This document shows positions 10,171 through 17,282 of a stretch of DNA of 47,272 nucleotides, piece by piece. The notes beneath the pieces are model-generated. The model saw only the letters and a list, made by a program, of their open reading frames with translations. It was not told the DNA's origin and did no database searches. Numbering within the stretch: the first letter of the stretch is position 1; each line of letters starts with the position of its first letter. The position numbers and the translations under genes were made by a program. This stretch comes from Bacteroides sp. (lineage in GTDB: Bacteria > Bacteroidota > Bacteroidia > Bacteroidales > Muribaculaceae), in the NCBI GenBank assembly GCA_014801985.1, contig JAAVDD010000028.1, forward strand, positions 1 through 47,272, given 5' to 3'.

Positions 10171-11292
10171 CTATTTCTGGAACACCCTTACATAGTCGAT
10201 TTCGAAAGTGGCGGGGAGAGCATTCTCATCCACTCCGTTCATCCCTCCCCAGCTTCCTCCCCAGGCAAGGTTGAGAATGGGATGGAAAGGTTTGTCGAAA
10301 GGCCATGTCTCCTGACGCCCTGCCTTGTCGTTGAAGAATGAGAAAAGAAGTTTTCCGTCTACGTATGTCTTTATGTAATCGGGAGTCCATTCGAGGGCAT
10401 AGATATGAAATTCATCCTCCGCTCCGGGTGTGAGACGTTCAGCTGTCTTCTGAGTCCCGATAGTGTGATTATATTCCTTGGTGTGGATTGAGGATGAGGT
10501 GTAGTTGGGATTTGTACCGACCTCCTCCATTATATCTATTTCACCGCAGTAGGGCCAGTTACTTCCATCAGCGGGCATCATCCAGAAAGCAGGCCATGTG
10601 CCTCGCCCCTTGGGGAGTTTCAATCTTGCTTCAAACCAGCCGTAAGTCCATAGTTCACGAGTGTTGAGACGGGCTGAGATAACTTCATTCCCCGATTTGC
10701 GTGCCGTAATCTTAAGTGTGCCATCACTCACTTCCGCCGTGCGATCCGAGCCTCTTGCTCCTGCAACATAACGTTGAAGCTCATTATTTACAAAACCGGG
10801 TGCCCATTCCTCATACCACCATTTGGAGAGGTCGGGCTGAGTTGCAGCAGCGTCATCAAATTCATCATGCCATACGAGGAAGTATCCATCGGGAGCCGTG
10901 ATTTCATCGGAATATTCCATTGCCGCTTGCTCCACTATAATCTCTTTCTTAACTGAGGAGGATTTTATATTAAGGACAGCGGTGCGTGCCTTGAAACTAT
11001 TATTGGCGGAAACCTTCACCTGAACCTTCACCTCCTCATTACGGAGCCCACCGGAAGGAAAGACGGAACACCAGCTTTCGGAAGATGAGATTTGCCAATC
11101 GGCATCAGATTTTATTGTGAGGGCTCCTTCGCCGGCTGAAGTGTCGAATATCAGGTTCTCCGGGGTTGCCGAGATAAAGACAGTGCCCGAAGCTGTATCG
11201 GGACTGTCCTTATCTGAAGCGCATGAGAGTGTGATTGTGCACGCTCCCAAAATAAACAATAGAAGATTCACTAATGTCGAGTTTCGTTTCAT
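10171..11292 (-). CDS. GH16 endo-beta-glucanase (laminarinase-like) lipoprotein with BACON domain
   Basis: This 373-aa lipoprotein (Cys24 in TLSC) carries a BACON domain at about 37-122, seen as repeated beta-strand motifs ending EIIVEQAA. The GH16 domain (about 136-373) holds the catalytic motif GEIDIMEEVG with E251, D253 and E256, the insertion pattern typical of the laminarinase/lichenase branch. It should cleave internal bonds of beta-1,3 or mixed-linkage glucan at the cell surface, producing oligomers for SusC/SusD. It is the first enzyme gene of the operon and has its own promoter region (11352-11407). Substrate choice between laminarin and cereal-type mixed glucan is open. Confidence 0.92.
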   Translation of the reverse strand: MKRNSTLVNLLLFILGACTITLSCASDKDSPDTASGTVFISATPENLIFDTSAGEGALTIKSDADWQISSSESWCSVFPSGGLRNEEVKVQVKVSANNSFKARTAVLNIKSSSVKKEIIVEQAAMEYSDEITAPDGYFLVWHDEFDDAAATQPDLSKWWYEEWAPGFVNNELQRYVAGARGSDRTAEVSDGTLKITARKSGNEVISARLNTRELWTYGWFEARLKLPKGRGTWPAFWMMPADGSNWPYCGEIDIMEEVGTNPNYTSSSIHTKEYNHTIGTQKTAERLTPGAEDEFHIYALEWTPDYIKTYVDGKLLFSFFNDKAGRQETWPFDKPFHPILNLAWGGSWGGMNGVDENALPATFEIDYVRVFQK

Positions 11293-11316
11293 GGTCTAAT
11301 CGTTTTGACGGTTTCC

Positions 11317-11341
11317 GCCGGAGAGGAAAATAATCTCCGGC
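11317..11341 (-). promoter_or_regulatory. Hairpin in the leader of the polysaccharide operon
   Basis: GCCGGAG (11317-11323) pairs with CTCCGGC (11335-11341) around an 11-nt A-rich loop. It lies between the predicted -7 box and the GH16 start codon, so it would be in the 5' untranslated region. No T-run follows on the - strand, so it is not an obvious terminator. Confidence 0.45.
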
Positions 11342-11351
11342 TTGGACACCG

Positions 11352-11407
11352 CAAAATTACCATTAAAATTCCAAACATGAAACTCATAGTAAACCCCTTT
11401 GGTAAAC
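11352..11407 (-). promoter_or_regulatory. Polysaccharide-locus promoter with three phased GTTTAC-like repeats
   Basis: On the - strand a -7 box TAATTTTG lies at 11359-11352. The position 20 bp upstream carries TTT instead of TTG, a weak -33 box as expected for an activated promoter. Overlapping and upstream of it are three copies of GTTTAC or GTTTCA (plus-strand 11378-11383, 11389-11394 and 11402-11407), spaced 11 and 13 bp apart, roughly one helical turn. They are candidate binding sites for the HTH regulator encoded at 11465-13198. Binding is inferred. Confidence 0.5.
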
Positions 11408-11464
11408 TCCTATTTTTATAACTACCTAAGTATCAACACCAAGTTAAAATAAAATAGTAAGATT

Positions 11465-13198
11465 TCAGAGCTGTGAATGAGCCGTTTTTCCAAGAGATTT
11501 CACCATATCTGCAAACTTTTCCTTGGGAACGGCAGCCTTGTTTCTCATCTTTAGACGATAATTATATACTGTCTGGGGGGAGCAATGCAACACACTCGCT
11601 ATCTTCACCGAATCGGTGATACCAAGTCTTACAAGTGCATAAATCCTAAGCTCGGTGGATAGTTCACCGGGCTTCACGTTGATACGTTCCTCCTCCCGGA
11701 GGAGATCGTTGAAGTCCTTGACAAAGTCGGGGTAGATATTTAGGAATAGGGTGTCGAAACTTGAATATAGGTCTTTGATATCCTCATGACTCAGGGCAGC
11801 CCCGGTGACAAGTTCACGCAGCTCCTTCCATGAGTTGGATCTGACAAGACGACTCACGGTCTTTCGGAAATCTGTGAGACGGTCGATATATCCTGATGAG
11901 AGGGCGAAAGTCGCACCGATACATTCCTCCTTCACATAATTCGCCTCTTTCAGCTGCTCATTCATCTGGTTGATTTCGGCATTAGCCTCGCGGAGTTTAC
12001 GCATTATCTCCTCCTCCCCTTTCTTTGCTTCGGAGAGTTCGTGGATTTTCCTGCTGAGTTCTGTATTCAGGTTCTGGAGTTCGGAGCGGGATTCCTGAAG
12101 CGATCGACGTCTCTTCACCACATAAATCACCATCACAGTAAGCGCCACCACCGCCAGCCCCAGAACTATGAGGAGAATTATCATCACGCTTTCCTGCGAG
12201 CGCATTCGCTCAATATAAAGTTTATGGACTTTAGCTTCTGTCTTTGCAAGAGAGGAAGCTCGGACATGGTTGGGATAGTCGAGTGCCTGTTGTTGGCAAT
12301 AATTTATGTAATTATATGCCCGGTTAATGTCGCCTTTCTCCATAAGTATATTAGCAAGTTCTTCCAGAGAGGCTATGTCACGGTTGGCTATTGCCACATC
12401 TGCCATTCCTGATTTAGCGAGATAGCGCATCCGGTTGGTCTCGTCTCCCTCCGCCTCATACATCCTTGCGAGCACATACGCATTCATTGCATCCTGACGA
12501 TTATCAAGGCGGCAGGAATCCACCTTCACTTTAAGATCGCGGATCATCTCTTTGCGGAGTGGACTGCTGTTGATGGAAGCCTGGGCCTTATGCCATAGAT
12601 ATTGCGGATCAGTGTCAGGGATTCGGGCAAGAGTCGAATCTTCATAGACAATGCTCATTCTGCCATAATCAATTCTACCGGAACGAAAACCCGAAAGGAG
12701 ACTGATATGGGAATAGAGATATGAAAGCTGACCATAATAATCGGCCACCAATTTTTTAGGCAGGTGTTCGAGGTCTATGCCGGAAAGTTCCTCCTCTGCA
12801 TCGCGGAGAAGCCCCATAACGGCAAGAAGGAAACTACGGTTGATTTTCCATTCTGCTTCACGGTCGGAATCGGCCGTTTCTCTTGCGATACGAAGATTGT
12901 CATCGGCATATATCATGGCAGAATCGGCACTGAATACATAGTATTCGTCATACATTCGGCGGTTCCACCAATAACGCTCATCAACGGTTCTGACGTTTTT
13001 TCCTTTCTTCTTCACCTCTTCAATCTGAAGAAGCTTCATTGTCTTATATTCCTCCTGATTATCGATCATTGAATCAAGACGGTTAAGAAGACTCTCTATG
13101 GCCTCATTTCTTTCCGGTTTGGATGCGGAGGCCTGAAGTGAGATTATAGAAAGGATTAAAAAAAGAATAAAGTTAAGGAGTCTTTCTGGTTTTTTCAT
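11465..13198 (-). CDS. Membrane-bound TPR / coiled-coil / HTH regulator (DUF6377-like)
   Basis: From the ATG at 13198 this is a 577-aa protein; a longer frame to 13324 exists, but the ATG at 13198 is followed directly by a normal signal peptide (MKKPERLLNFILFLILSIIS). A helical TPR-like periplasmic region (about 30-330) leads to one transmembrane helix (about 338-361), a cytoplasmic coiled coil (about 362-424) and a C-terminal domain ending in a LuxR-like helix-turn-helix (about 523-550, LGITDSVKIASVLHCSPQTVYNYR). This arrangement matches the Bacteroidetes DUF6377 regulator family. It lies directly upstream of, and on the same strand as, the glucan locus, so it is the probable sugar-sensing activator, taking the place that a hybrid two-component system or SusR often has. 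There is no histidine kinase or receiver domain. Confidence 0.82.
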   Translation of the reverse strand: MKKPERLLNFILFLILSIISLQASASKPERNEAIESLLNRLDSMIDNQEEYKTMKLLQIEEVKKKGKNVRTVDERYWWNRRMYDEYYVFSADSAMIYADDNLRIARETADSDREAEWKINRSFLLAVMGLLRDAEEELSGIDLEHLPKKLVADYYGQLSYLYSHISLLSGFRSGRIDYGRMSIVYEDSTLARIPDTDPQYLWHKAQASINSSPLRKEMIRDLKVKVDSCRLDNRQDAMNAYVLARMYEAEGDETNRMRYLAKSGMADVAIANRDIASLEELANILMEKGDINRAYNYINYCQQQALDYPNHVRASSLAKTEAKVHKLYIERMRSQESVMIILLIVLGLAVVALTVMVIYVVKRRRSLQESRSELQNLNTELSRKIHELSEAKKGEEEIMRKLREANAEINQMNEQLKEANYVKEECIGATFALSSGYIDRLTDFRKTVSRLVRSNSWKELRELVTGAALSHEDIKDLYSSFDTLFLNIYPDFVKDFNDLLREEERINVKPGELSTELRIYALVRLGITDSVKIASVLHCSPQTVYNYRLKMRNKAAVPKEKFADMVKSLGKTAHSQL

Positions 13199-13213
13199 TT
13201 CAAAGTCAGGTTT

Positions 13214-13230
13214 GGTTTTCTCGGAAAACC
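13214..13230 (-). promoter_or_regulatory. Perfect inverted repeat just upstream of the regulator gene
   Basis: GGTTTTC and GAAAACC form a perfect 7-bp inverted repeat around TCG, 15 bp upstream of the regulator start codon. It could be an operator or an mRNA hairpin over the start region. Nothing further supports a specific role. Confidence 0.35.
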
Positions 13231-13267
13231 ATGATGCAGGTATATGAGAATGAAATGGAATGAGGAG

Positions 13268-13309
13268 TTGAGAAAAGAAAACGGGAACCGGATTAAATGC
13301 CGGCTCCCG
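13268..13309 (-). terminator. Rho-independent terminator of the thrS-infC-rpmI-rplT operon
   Basis: CGGGAACCGG (13282-13291) pairs with CCGGCTCCCG (13300-13309) with one mismatch. On the - strand the stem is followed by TTTTCTTTTCTC. It lies 30 bp after the rplT stop codon. Confidence 0.85.
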
Positions 13310-13338
13310 TATAGTGTGAGTCATCTATCTATGAAAGA

Positions 13339-13686
13339 TTATTTCTTCACTTTCTCCACGATAGCCTTGAAAGCTTCGGGATTGTTCATAGCCAGCTCGG
13401 CGAGAACCTTACGGTTGATCTCAATACCGGCCTTATGAATGAGGCCCATGAGCTTGGAGTAAGAAAGATCCTCCATGCGGGCTGCGGCGTTGATACGCTG
13501 AATCCAGAGAGCGCGGAAGTTACGCTTTTTCTGCTTGCGGTCACGGTAAGCGTAAGTCAGACCCTTCTCCCAAGTGTTCTTGGCAACGGTCCATACATTG
13601 CGACGGCTTCCGTAGTAACCGCGGGTGAGTTTAAGGATTTTCTTTCTTTTTGCTCTTGAAGCAACGTGATTTACTGATCTTGGCAT
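13339..13686 (-). CDS. rplT: 50S ribosomal protein L20
   Basis: This 115-aa, very basic protein begins [18 protein letters not shown] and contains the L20 core [21 protein letters not shown] segment (here [20 protein letters not shown]). L20 binds 23S rRNA early in 50S assembly. It is the last gene of the thrS-infC-rpmI-rplT operon, 105 bp after rpmI. Length is normal for the family (about 115-120). Confidence 0.98.
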   Translation of the reverse strand: MPRSVNHVASRAKRKKILKLTRGYYGSRRNVWTVAKNTWEKGLTYAYRDRKQKKRNFRALWIQRINAAARMEDLSYSKLMGLIHKAGIEINRKVLAELAMNNPEAFKAIVEKVKK

Positions 13687-13791
13687 CTTTTTTTGATTTT
13701 TTGAATGTCAGCGGCAATGTAAAAACTGCACTTGCAGGCTGCGCATTCGGTTAATGAAAAAAATTTTGTAAAAGTAACTGAGGGAAACTCG

Positions 13792-13989
13792 TTAACGAAG
13801 ATTGAGGAGTGAACGAACTGCCTTGATGTTGGCATCGGCCACGAGTGTAGTGTGGTCGAGGTTACGTTTACGCTTTGTGGATTTCTTCGTAAGGATGTGG
13901 CTGTGGTAAGCGTGTTTCCTCTTGATTTTCCCTGTGCCGGTAAGAGCGAAACGCTTCTTAGAGGCGGCATTGGTCTTTACTTTTGGCAT
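13792..13989 (-). CDS. rpmI: 50S ribosomal protein L35
   Basis: The ATG at 13989 gives a 65-aa protein, [20 protein letters not shown] onward, matching L35 in length and its basic [20 protein letters not shown] core. A longer frame starts at a GTG at 14022, but its 11 extra residues are not part of the L35 family. It sits between infC and rplT, the conserved order in most bacteria. Confidence 0.97.
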   Translation of the reverse strand: MPKVKTNAASKKRFALTGTGKIKRKHAYHSHILTKKSTKRKRNLDHTTLVADANIKAVRSLLNLR

Positions 13990-14020
13990 TTTTTTGAAAA
14001 ATTTAAGTTGTTTGTCATTC

Positions 14021-14044
14021 ACCTCGGCACGTAGTGCCTACGGT
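14021..14044 (-). promoter_or_regulatory. Hairpin in the infC-rpmI gap
   Basis: GGCAC (14026-14030) pairs with GTGCC (14034-14038) around a 3-nt loop, and ACC (14021-14023) pairs with GGT (14042-14044) across a small internal loop. It lies directly downstream of the infC stop and upstream of rpmI. In other bacteria L20 represses translation by binding structures in this operon, so it is a candidate feedback element; that role is inferred. Confidence 0.35.
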
Positions 14045-14052
14045 CTCTCTAT

Positions 14053-14763
14053 TTAATTTTCCTTAGAGTCTGTATTTTTTGCAGCTTCAGGCTTCTGACC
14101 TTTATCCTGCTTCTCACCCTTATCCTTTGCAGGGGCATCCTTCTTTGCAGGAGCCTTTAGGGGAGTGAGCATGATAGTCATGCGTTTTCCTTCCAGGACA
14201 GGCATCATCTCCACCTTGCCATATTCCTCAAGGTCGTTGGCAAAACGGAGGAGAAGCACTTCGCCTTGCTCCTTGAAGAGGATGGAACGACCACGGAAAA
14301 ATACGTAGGCCTTCACTTTAGAACCCTCCTTTAGGAATCCGATTGCATGCTTCAGCTTGAAGTTGTAATCGTGGTCATCGGTCTGAGGTCCGAAACGAAT
14401 CTCTTTCACCACCACCTTTGCAGCCTTGGCTTTCTGTTCCTTCTGACGTTTCTTCTGCTGATAGAGGAACTTCTGATAGTCAAGGATACGGCATACGGGA
14501 GGTTCCGCATTTGGAGAGATCTCGATCAGGTCGAGTTCCTGCTGCTCGGCAATTTTCAATGCCTGATGCAGAGGATATACACCCTGCTCGACGTTGTCGC
14601 CCACAAGACGCACTTCACGTGCGCGGATGTGCTCGTTGATCACGTAGGGGTTGCGTTCGTCGCGCTGAGGCGCTCCTTTACGGCCACGCATTCCCCCTGA
14701 ACGCGGACCCGCTCCTGCCCCCATTGGGCGGCGAGGTCCGCTGAATTGCGGTTTTTTCTCCAT
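14053..14763 (-). CDS. infC: Translation initiation factor IF-3
   Basis: This 236-aa protein contains both IF-3 domains, from [21 protein letters not shown] (about 44-65) through the linker rich in K and Q (about 105-125) to the C-terminal domain ending in [12 protein letters not shown]. It prevents premature joining of subunits and checks initiator tRNA. Both ends are longer than the usual 180 aa: an N-terminal Gly/Pro/Arg-rich stretch of about 40 residues and a C-terminal Lys/Ala/Asp-rich tail of about 30. Start is ATG at 14763, so this infC does not use the rare start codon known from Escherichia coli. It follows thrS with 50 bp between. Confidence 0.96.
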   Translation of the reverse strand: MEKKPQFSGPRRPMGAGAGPRSGGMRGRKGAPQRDERNPYVINEHIRAREVRLVGDNVEQGVYPLHQALKIAEQQELDLIEISPNAEPPVCRILDYQKFLYQQKKRQKEQKAKAAKVVVKEIRFGPQTDDHDYNFKLKHAIGFLKEGSKVKAYVFFRGRSILFKEQGEVLLLRFANDLEEYGKVEMMPVLEGKRMTIMLTPLKAPAKKDAPAKDKGEKQDKGQKPEAAKNTDSKEN

Positions 14764-14813
14764 TCAGTATGCTTTAATTTTTTATTTTTATCGGCATCGG
14801 GAGCACTTACACC

Positions 14814-16763
14814 TTACTCTTTTGAAGGCATTGTGGTGCTTGCCTCAACCTCTTTATTGATTTCTTCTGCAAAGTTAATGATTTTCATCGTACCTTTATC
14901 ACCTTCGCCCTGTTTTCTTACAGAAACTTCATCATTTTCGGCTTCTTTCTCACCTACGATGAGGAGATAAGGGATTTTCTTAAGCTCGTTGTCGCGAATC
15001 TTCTTACCGATTTTCTCGTTGCGGTCGTCAACGATAGCGCGTACGCCCTGCTTCTCAAGATCCTTAACAACCTTATAAGCGTAATCGTTGAATTTCTCCG
15101 AAATCGGGAGCACAACACACTGTTCGGGGATGAGCCAAAGGGGAAGTTTACCGGCAGTATGCTCAAGAAGAACCGCAACGAAACGTTCCATCGAACCGAA
15201 AGGCGCACGGTGAATCATCACAGGACGATGTTTCTGGTTGTCAGAACCGGTGTATTCAAGGCCGAAACGCTCAGGAAGGTTATAGTCGACCTGAATTGTT
15301 CCAAGCTGCCAACGACGACCGATGGCATCTTTCACCATGAAGTCAAGTTTCGGGCCGTAGAAAGCTGCCTCACCCTCAACCTGACGCGCAGGAAGACCCT
15401 TCTCGGCACAAGCTTCGATGATAGCCTGCTCTGCGAGGTGCCAGTTTTCATCAGAACCGATATATTTCTCCTTATTCTTAGGATCACGGAGTGAAATCTG
15501 TGCCTCAAAATTCTTAAAGTCTAGAGCATTGAAGATATAGAGGATTATATCCATCACCTTCAGGAACTCATCCTTTATCTGTTCGGGAGCACAGAAGATA
15601 TGTGCATCATCCTGAGTAAATCCGCGGACACGGGTCAGACCGTGAAGCTCACCGCTCTGCTCATAACGATATACTGTTCCGAATTCTGCAAGACGCATCG
15701 GAAGATCACGATATGAACGGGGCGAAGTTCTGTAAATCTCACAGTGGTGAGGGCAGTTCATCGGTTTAAGCATATATTCCTCTCCCTCTTCAGGAGTATG
15801 GATGGGCTGGAAAGAATCTTTTCCATATTTAGCCCAGTGACCTGAAGTGACATATAGCTGCTTGTTACCGATATGGGGAGTGATCACCTGAAGGTAACCA
15901 TATTCTTTCTGAATCTTACGAAGGAACTGTTCGAGGCGGTCGCGAAGTGCGGCACCCTTGGGGAGCCACAAGGGAAGGCCCTGTCCCACTGTCGGGGAGA
16001 AAGCGAAAAGTTCCATCTCGCGACCGAGTTTACGATGGTCGCGTTTCTTTGCCTCTTCAAGAAGGGCAAGGTATTCATCCAGCATCTTCTTCTTGGGGAA
16101 GGAGATTCCGTAAACACGGACAAGCTGGTTGCGTTTCTCGTCGCCGCGCCAGTAGGCACCGGCAAGAGAAAGAATCTTCACTGCCTTGATGGGAGCAGTA
16201 TTGGGGATATGCGGACCGCGACAGAGGTCGGTGAAGTTACCCTGAGTATATGTGGTTATCTTTCCATCCTCAAGCTCGCTGATAAGCTCGCATTTATATT
16301 CTTCACCGCGCTCGCCGAAAGCCTTGAGAGCATCGGCCTTTGAGATATCCGCACGCACGATATTTTCCTTGCGGCTGACAATCTCGGCCATTTTCTTCTC
16401 AATTTTGGCAAAATCGTCGGATGTGATCTTATGCTCTCCCGGATCGATATCGTAATAGAAACCATTTTCGATGGCAGGACCGATACCGAACTTCACACCG
16501 GGATATAGCTCCTGAAGAGCCTCGGCAAGAAGATGGGCGGAAGAATGCCAGAAGGCATGCTTTCCTTCGGGGGAATCCCATTTGAAAAGCTCGATTGCAG
16601 CATCAGACTCGATGGGACGGGAGATATCCCATTCCTCGCCGTTAACCTTTGCTGCCAAAACATCAGCGGCAAAGCGCGGAGAGATGCTCTCCGCAACCTG
16701 AAACGGGGTTACTCCGCTTTCAAACTGCTTCACGCTTCCGTCGGGAAAAGTTATATTGATCAT
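14814..16763 (-). CDS. thrS: Threonyl-tRNA synthetase
   Basis: This 649-aa class II synthetase attaches threonine to tRNA-Thr. A TGS domain (1-62) is followed by the editing domain with HSSAH (H73, H77) and CRGPH (181-185), the catalytic core and an anticodon-binding domain (about 540-635). The zinc ligands are present: C337 in MNCPHH, H388 in DDAHIF and H518 in IHRAPFG. Motif 2 is [22 protein letters not shown]. It is complete and of normal length, and is the first gene of the operon with infC, rpmI and rplT. Confidence 0.98.
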   Translation of the reverse strand: MINITFPDGSVKQFESGVTPFQVAESISPRFAADVLAAKVNGEEWDISRPIESDAAIELFKWDSPEGKHAFWHSSAHLLAEALQELYPGVKFGIGPAIENGFYYDIDPGEHKITSDDFAKIEKKMAEIVSRKENIVRADISKADALKAFGERGEEYKCELISELEDGKITTYTQGNFTDLCRGPHIPNTAPIKAVKILSLAGAYWRGDEKRNQLVRVYGISFPKKKMLDEYLALLEEAKKRDHRKLGREMELFAFSPTVGQGLPLWLPKGAALRDRLEQFLRKIQKEYGYLQVITPHIGNKQLYVTSGHWAKYGKDSFQPIHTPEEGEEYMLKPMNCPHHCEIYRTSPRSYRDLPMRLAEFGTVYRYEQSGELHGLTRVRGFTQDDAHIFCAPEQIKDEFLKVMDIILYIFNALDFKNFEAQISLRDPKNKEKYIGSDENWHLAEQAIIEACAEKGLPARQVEGEAAFYGPKLDFMVKDAIGRRWQLGTIQVDYNLPERFGLEYTGSDNQKHRPVMIHRAPFGSMERFVAVLLEHTAGKLPLWLIPEQCVVLPISEKFNDYAYKVVKDLEKQGVRAIVDDRNEKIGKKIRDNELKKIPYLLIVGEKEAENDEVSVRKQGEGDKGTMKIINFAEEINKEVEASTTMPSKE

Positions 16764-16793
16764 AAGTATTGTCTAATTATCACAAAATTCGCG

Positions 16794-16825
16794 CAAATAT
16801 ACAAAATTTTTCCGAATCCTCCAAA
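16794..16825 (-). promoter_or_regulatory. Promoter of the thrS operon
   Basis: On the - strand TTTG (16825-16822), a 20-bp spacer and TATATTTG (16801-16794) match the Bacteroidetes housekeeping consensus exactly. The start codon of thrS follows 31 bp downstream. Confidence 0.85.
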
Positions 16826-16855
16826 AAGAGAGGGAATCCATACGTTTTTTTAACT

Positions 16856-17155
16856 TTATCCTAACTTTATACCATACATGTCGATCTCATCAATCAGAGG
16901 TTGGTAATCAAGTTCTGAATAGATAGAGAGATCTATTTCATACGGCAGATACAGATCATCGATCCGTTCAAGCATCGGGAAGAGATCCTTGCGGGTGAGA
17001 CCTTTCCCTTTCAAGGTCAGGTCAATGTCGGAAAATTTCTTAAAATTTCCTTTCGCCCGGGATCCGTAAAGGATTATCTCATCAACCTTTTCACATTGTC
17101 GTATGGCGTCGGTCAGTTTGGCTATATCTTCATCAGAAAGCCCGGTATCATTCAT
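16856..17155 (-). CDS. Minimal nucleotidyltransferase (MNT-type, DNA polymerase beta superfamily)
   Basis: From the ATG at 17155 this is a 99-aa protein with the short nucleotidyltransferase motif ILYGSRAKGNFKKFSDIDL, giving the GS and DxD catalytic elements, and a third acidic strand (YEIDLSIY). Such MNT proteins usually pair with a HEPN-fold protein as a toxin-antitoxin module, in which MNT adds AMP to the HEPN partner. The start codon overlaps the stop of a 41-codon frame that looks like the tail of such a partner. A longer frame to 17227 exists but runs through that remnant in a different phase. The nucleotidyltransferase itself appears intact. Confidence 0.85.
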   Translation of the reverse strand: MNDTGLSDEDIAKLTDAIRQCEKVDEIILYGSRAKGNFKKFSDIDLTLKGKGLTRKDLFPMLERIDDLYLPYEIDLSIYSELDYQPLIDEIDMYGIKLG

Positions 17156-17273
17156 CTTCTGTAATTTTTTCTTTTCTGATTGACATATCAGCGTGCAATT
17201 GAAGCAAACGAGGATAATATTCCTCAATTATTCTTTTAGATAGCTCTTTCCAGATAAATCCATTGCTTATATT
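17148..17273 (-). pseudogene. C-terminal remnant of a HEPN-like nucleotidyltransferase partner
   Basis: A frame open from 17273 to the TGA at 17148 encodes 41 residues including WKELSKRIIEEYYPRLLQLH, and its last 8 bases overlap the ATG of the nucleotidyltransferase. The IIEEYYPRLLQL segment resembles the C-terminal helix of HI0074-type nucleotidyltransferase substrate-binding proteins. An in-frame stop lies directly before it, there is no start codon near its beginning, and the TPR gene ends 10 bp away, so the N-terminal two thirds have been lost. Overlap of stop and start is the usual junction in this gene pair. The family call rests on pattern memory only. Confidence 0.5.
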
Positions 17274-17282
17274 TTAAACATA

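Noticed and set aside
16856..17273. A functional MNT-HEPN toxin-antitoxin pair
   Set aside because: The HEPN-like part has only about 41 codons, no start codon and an in-frame stop before it, so only the nucleotidyltransferase can be made.
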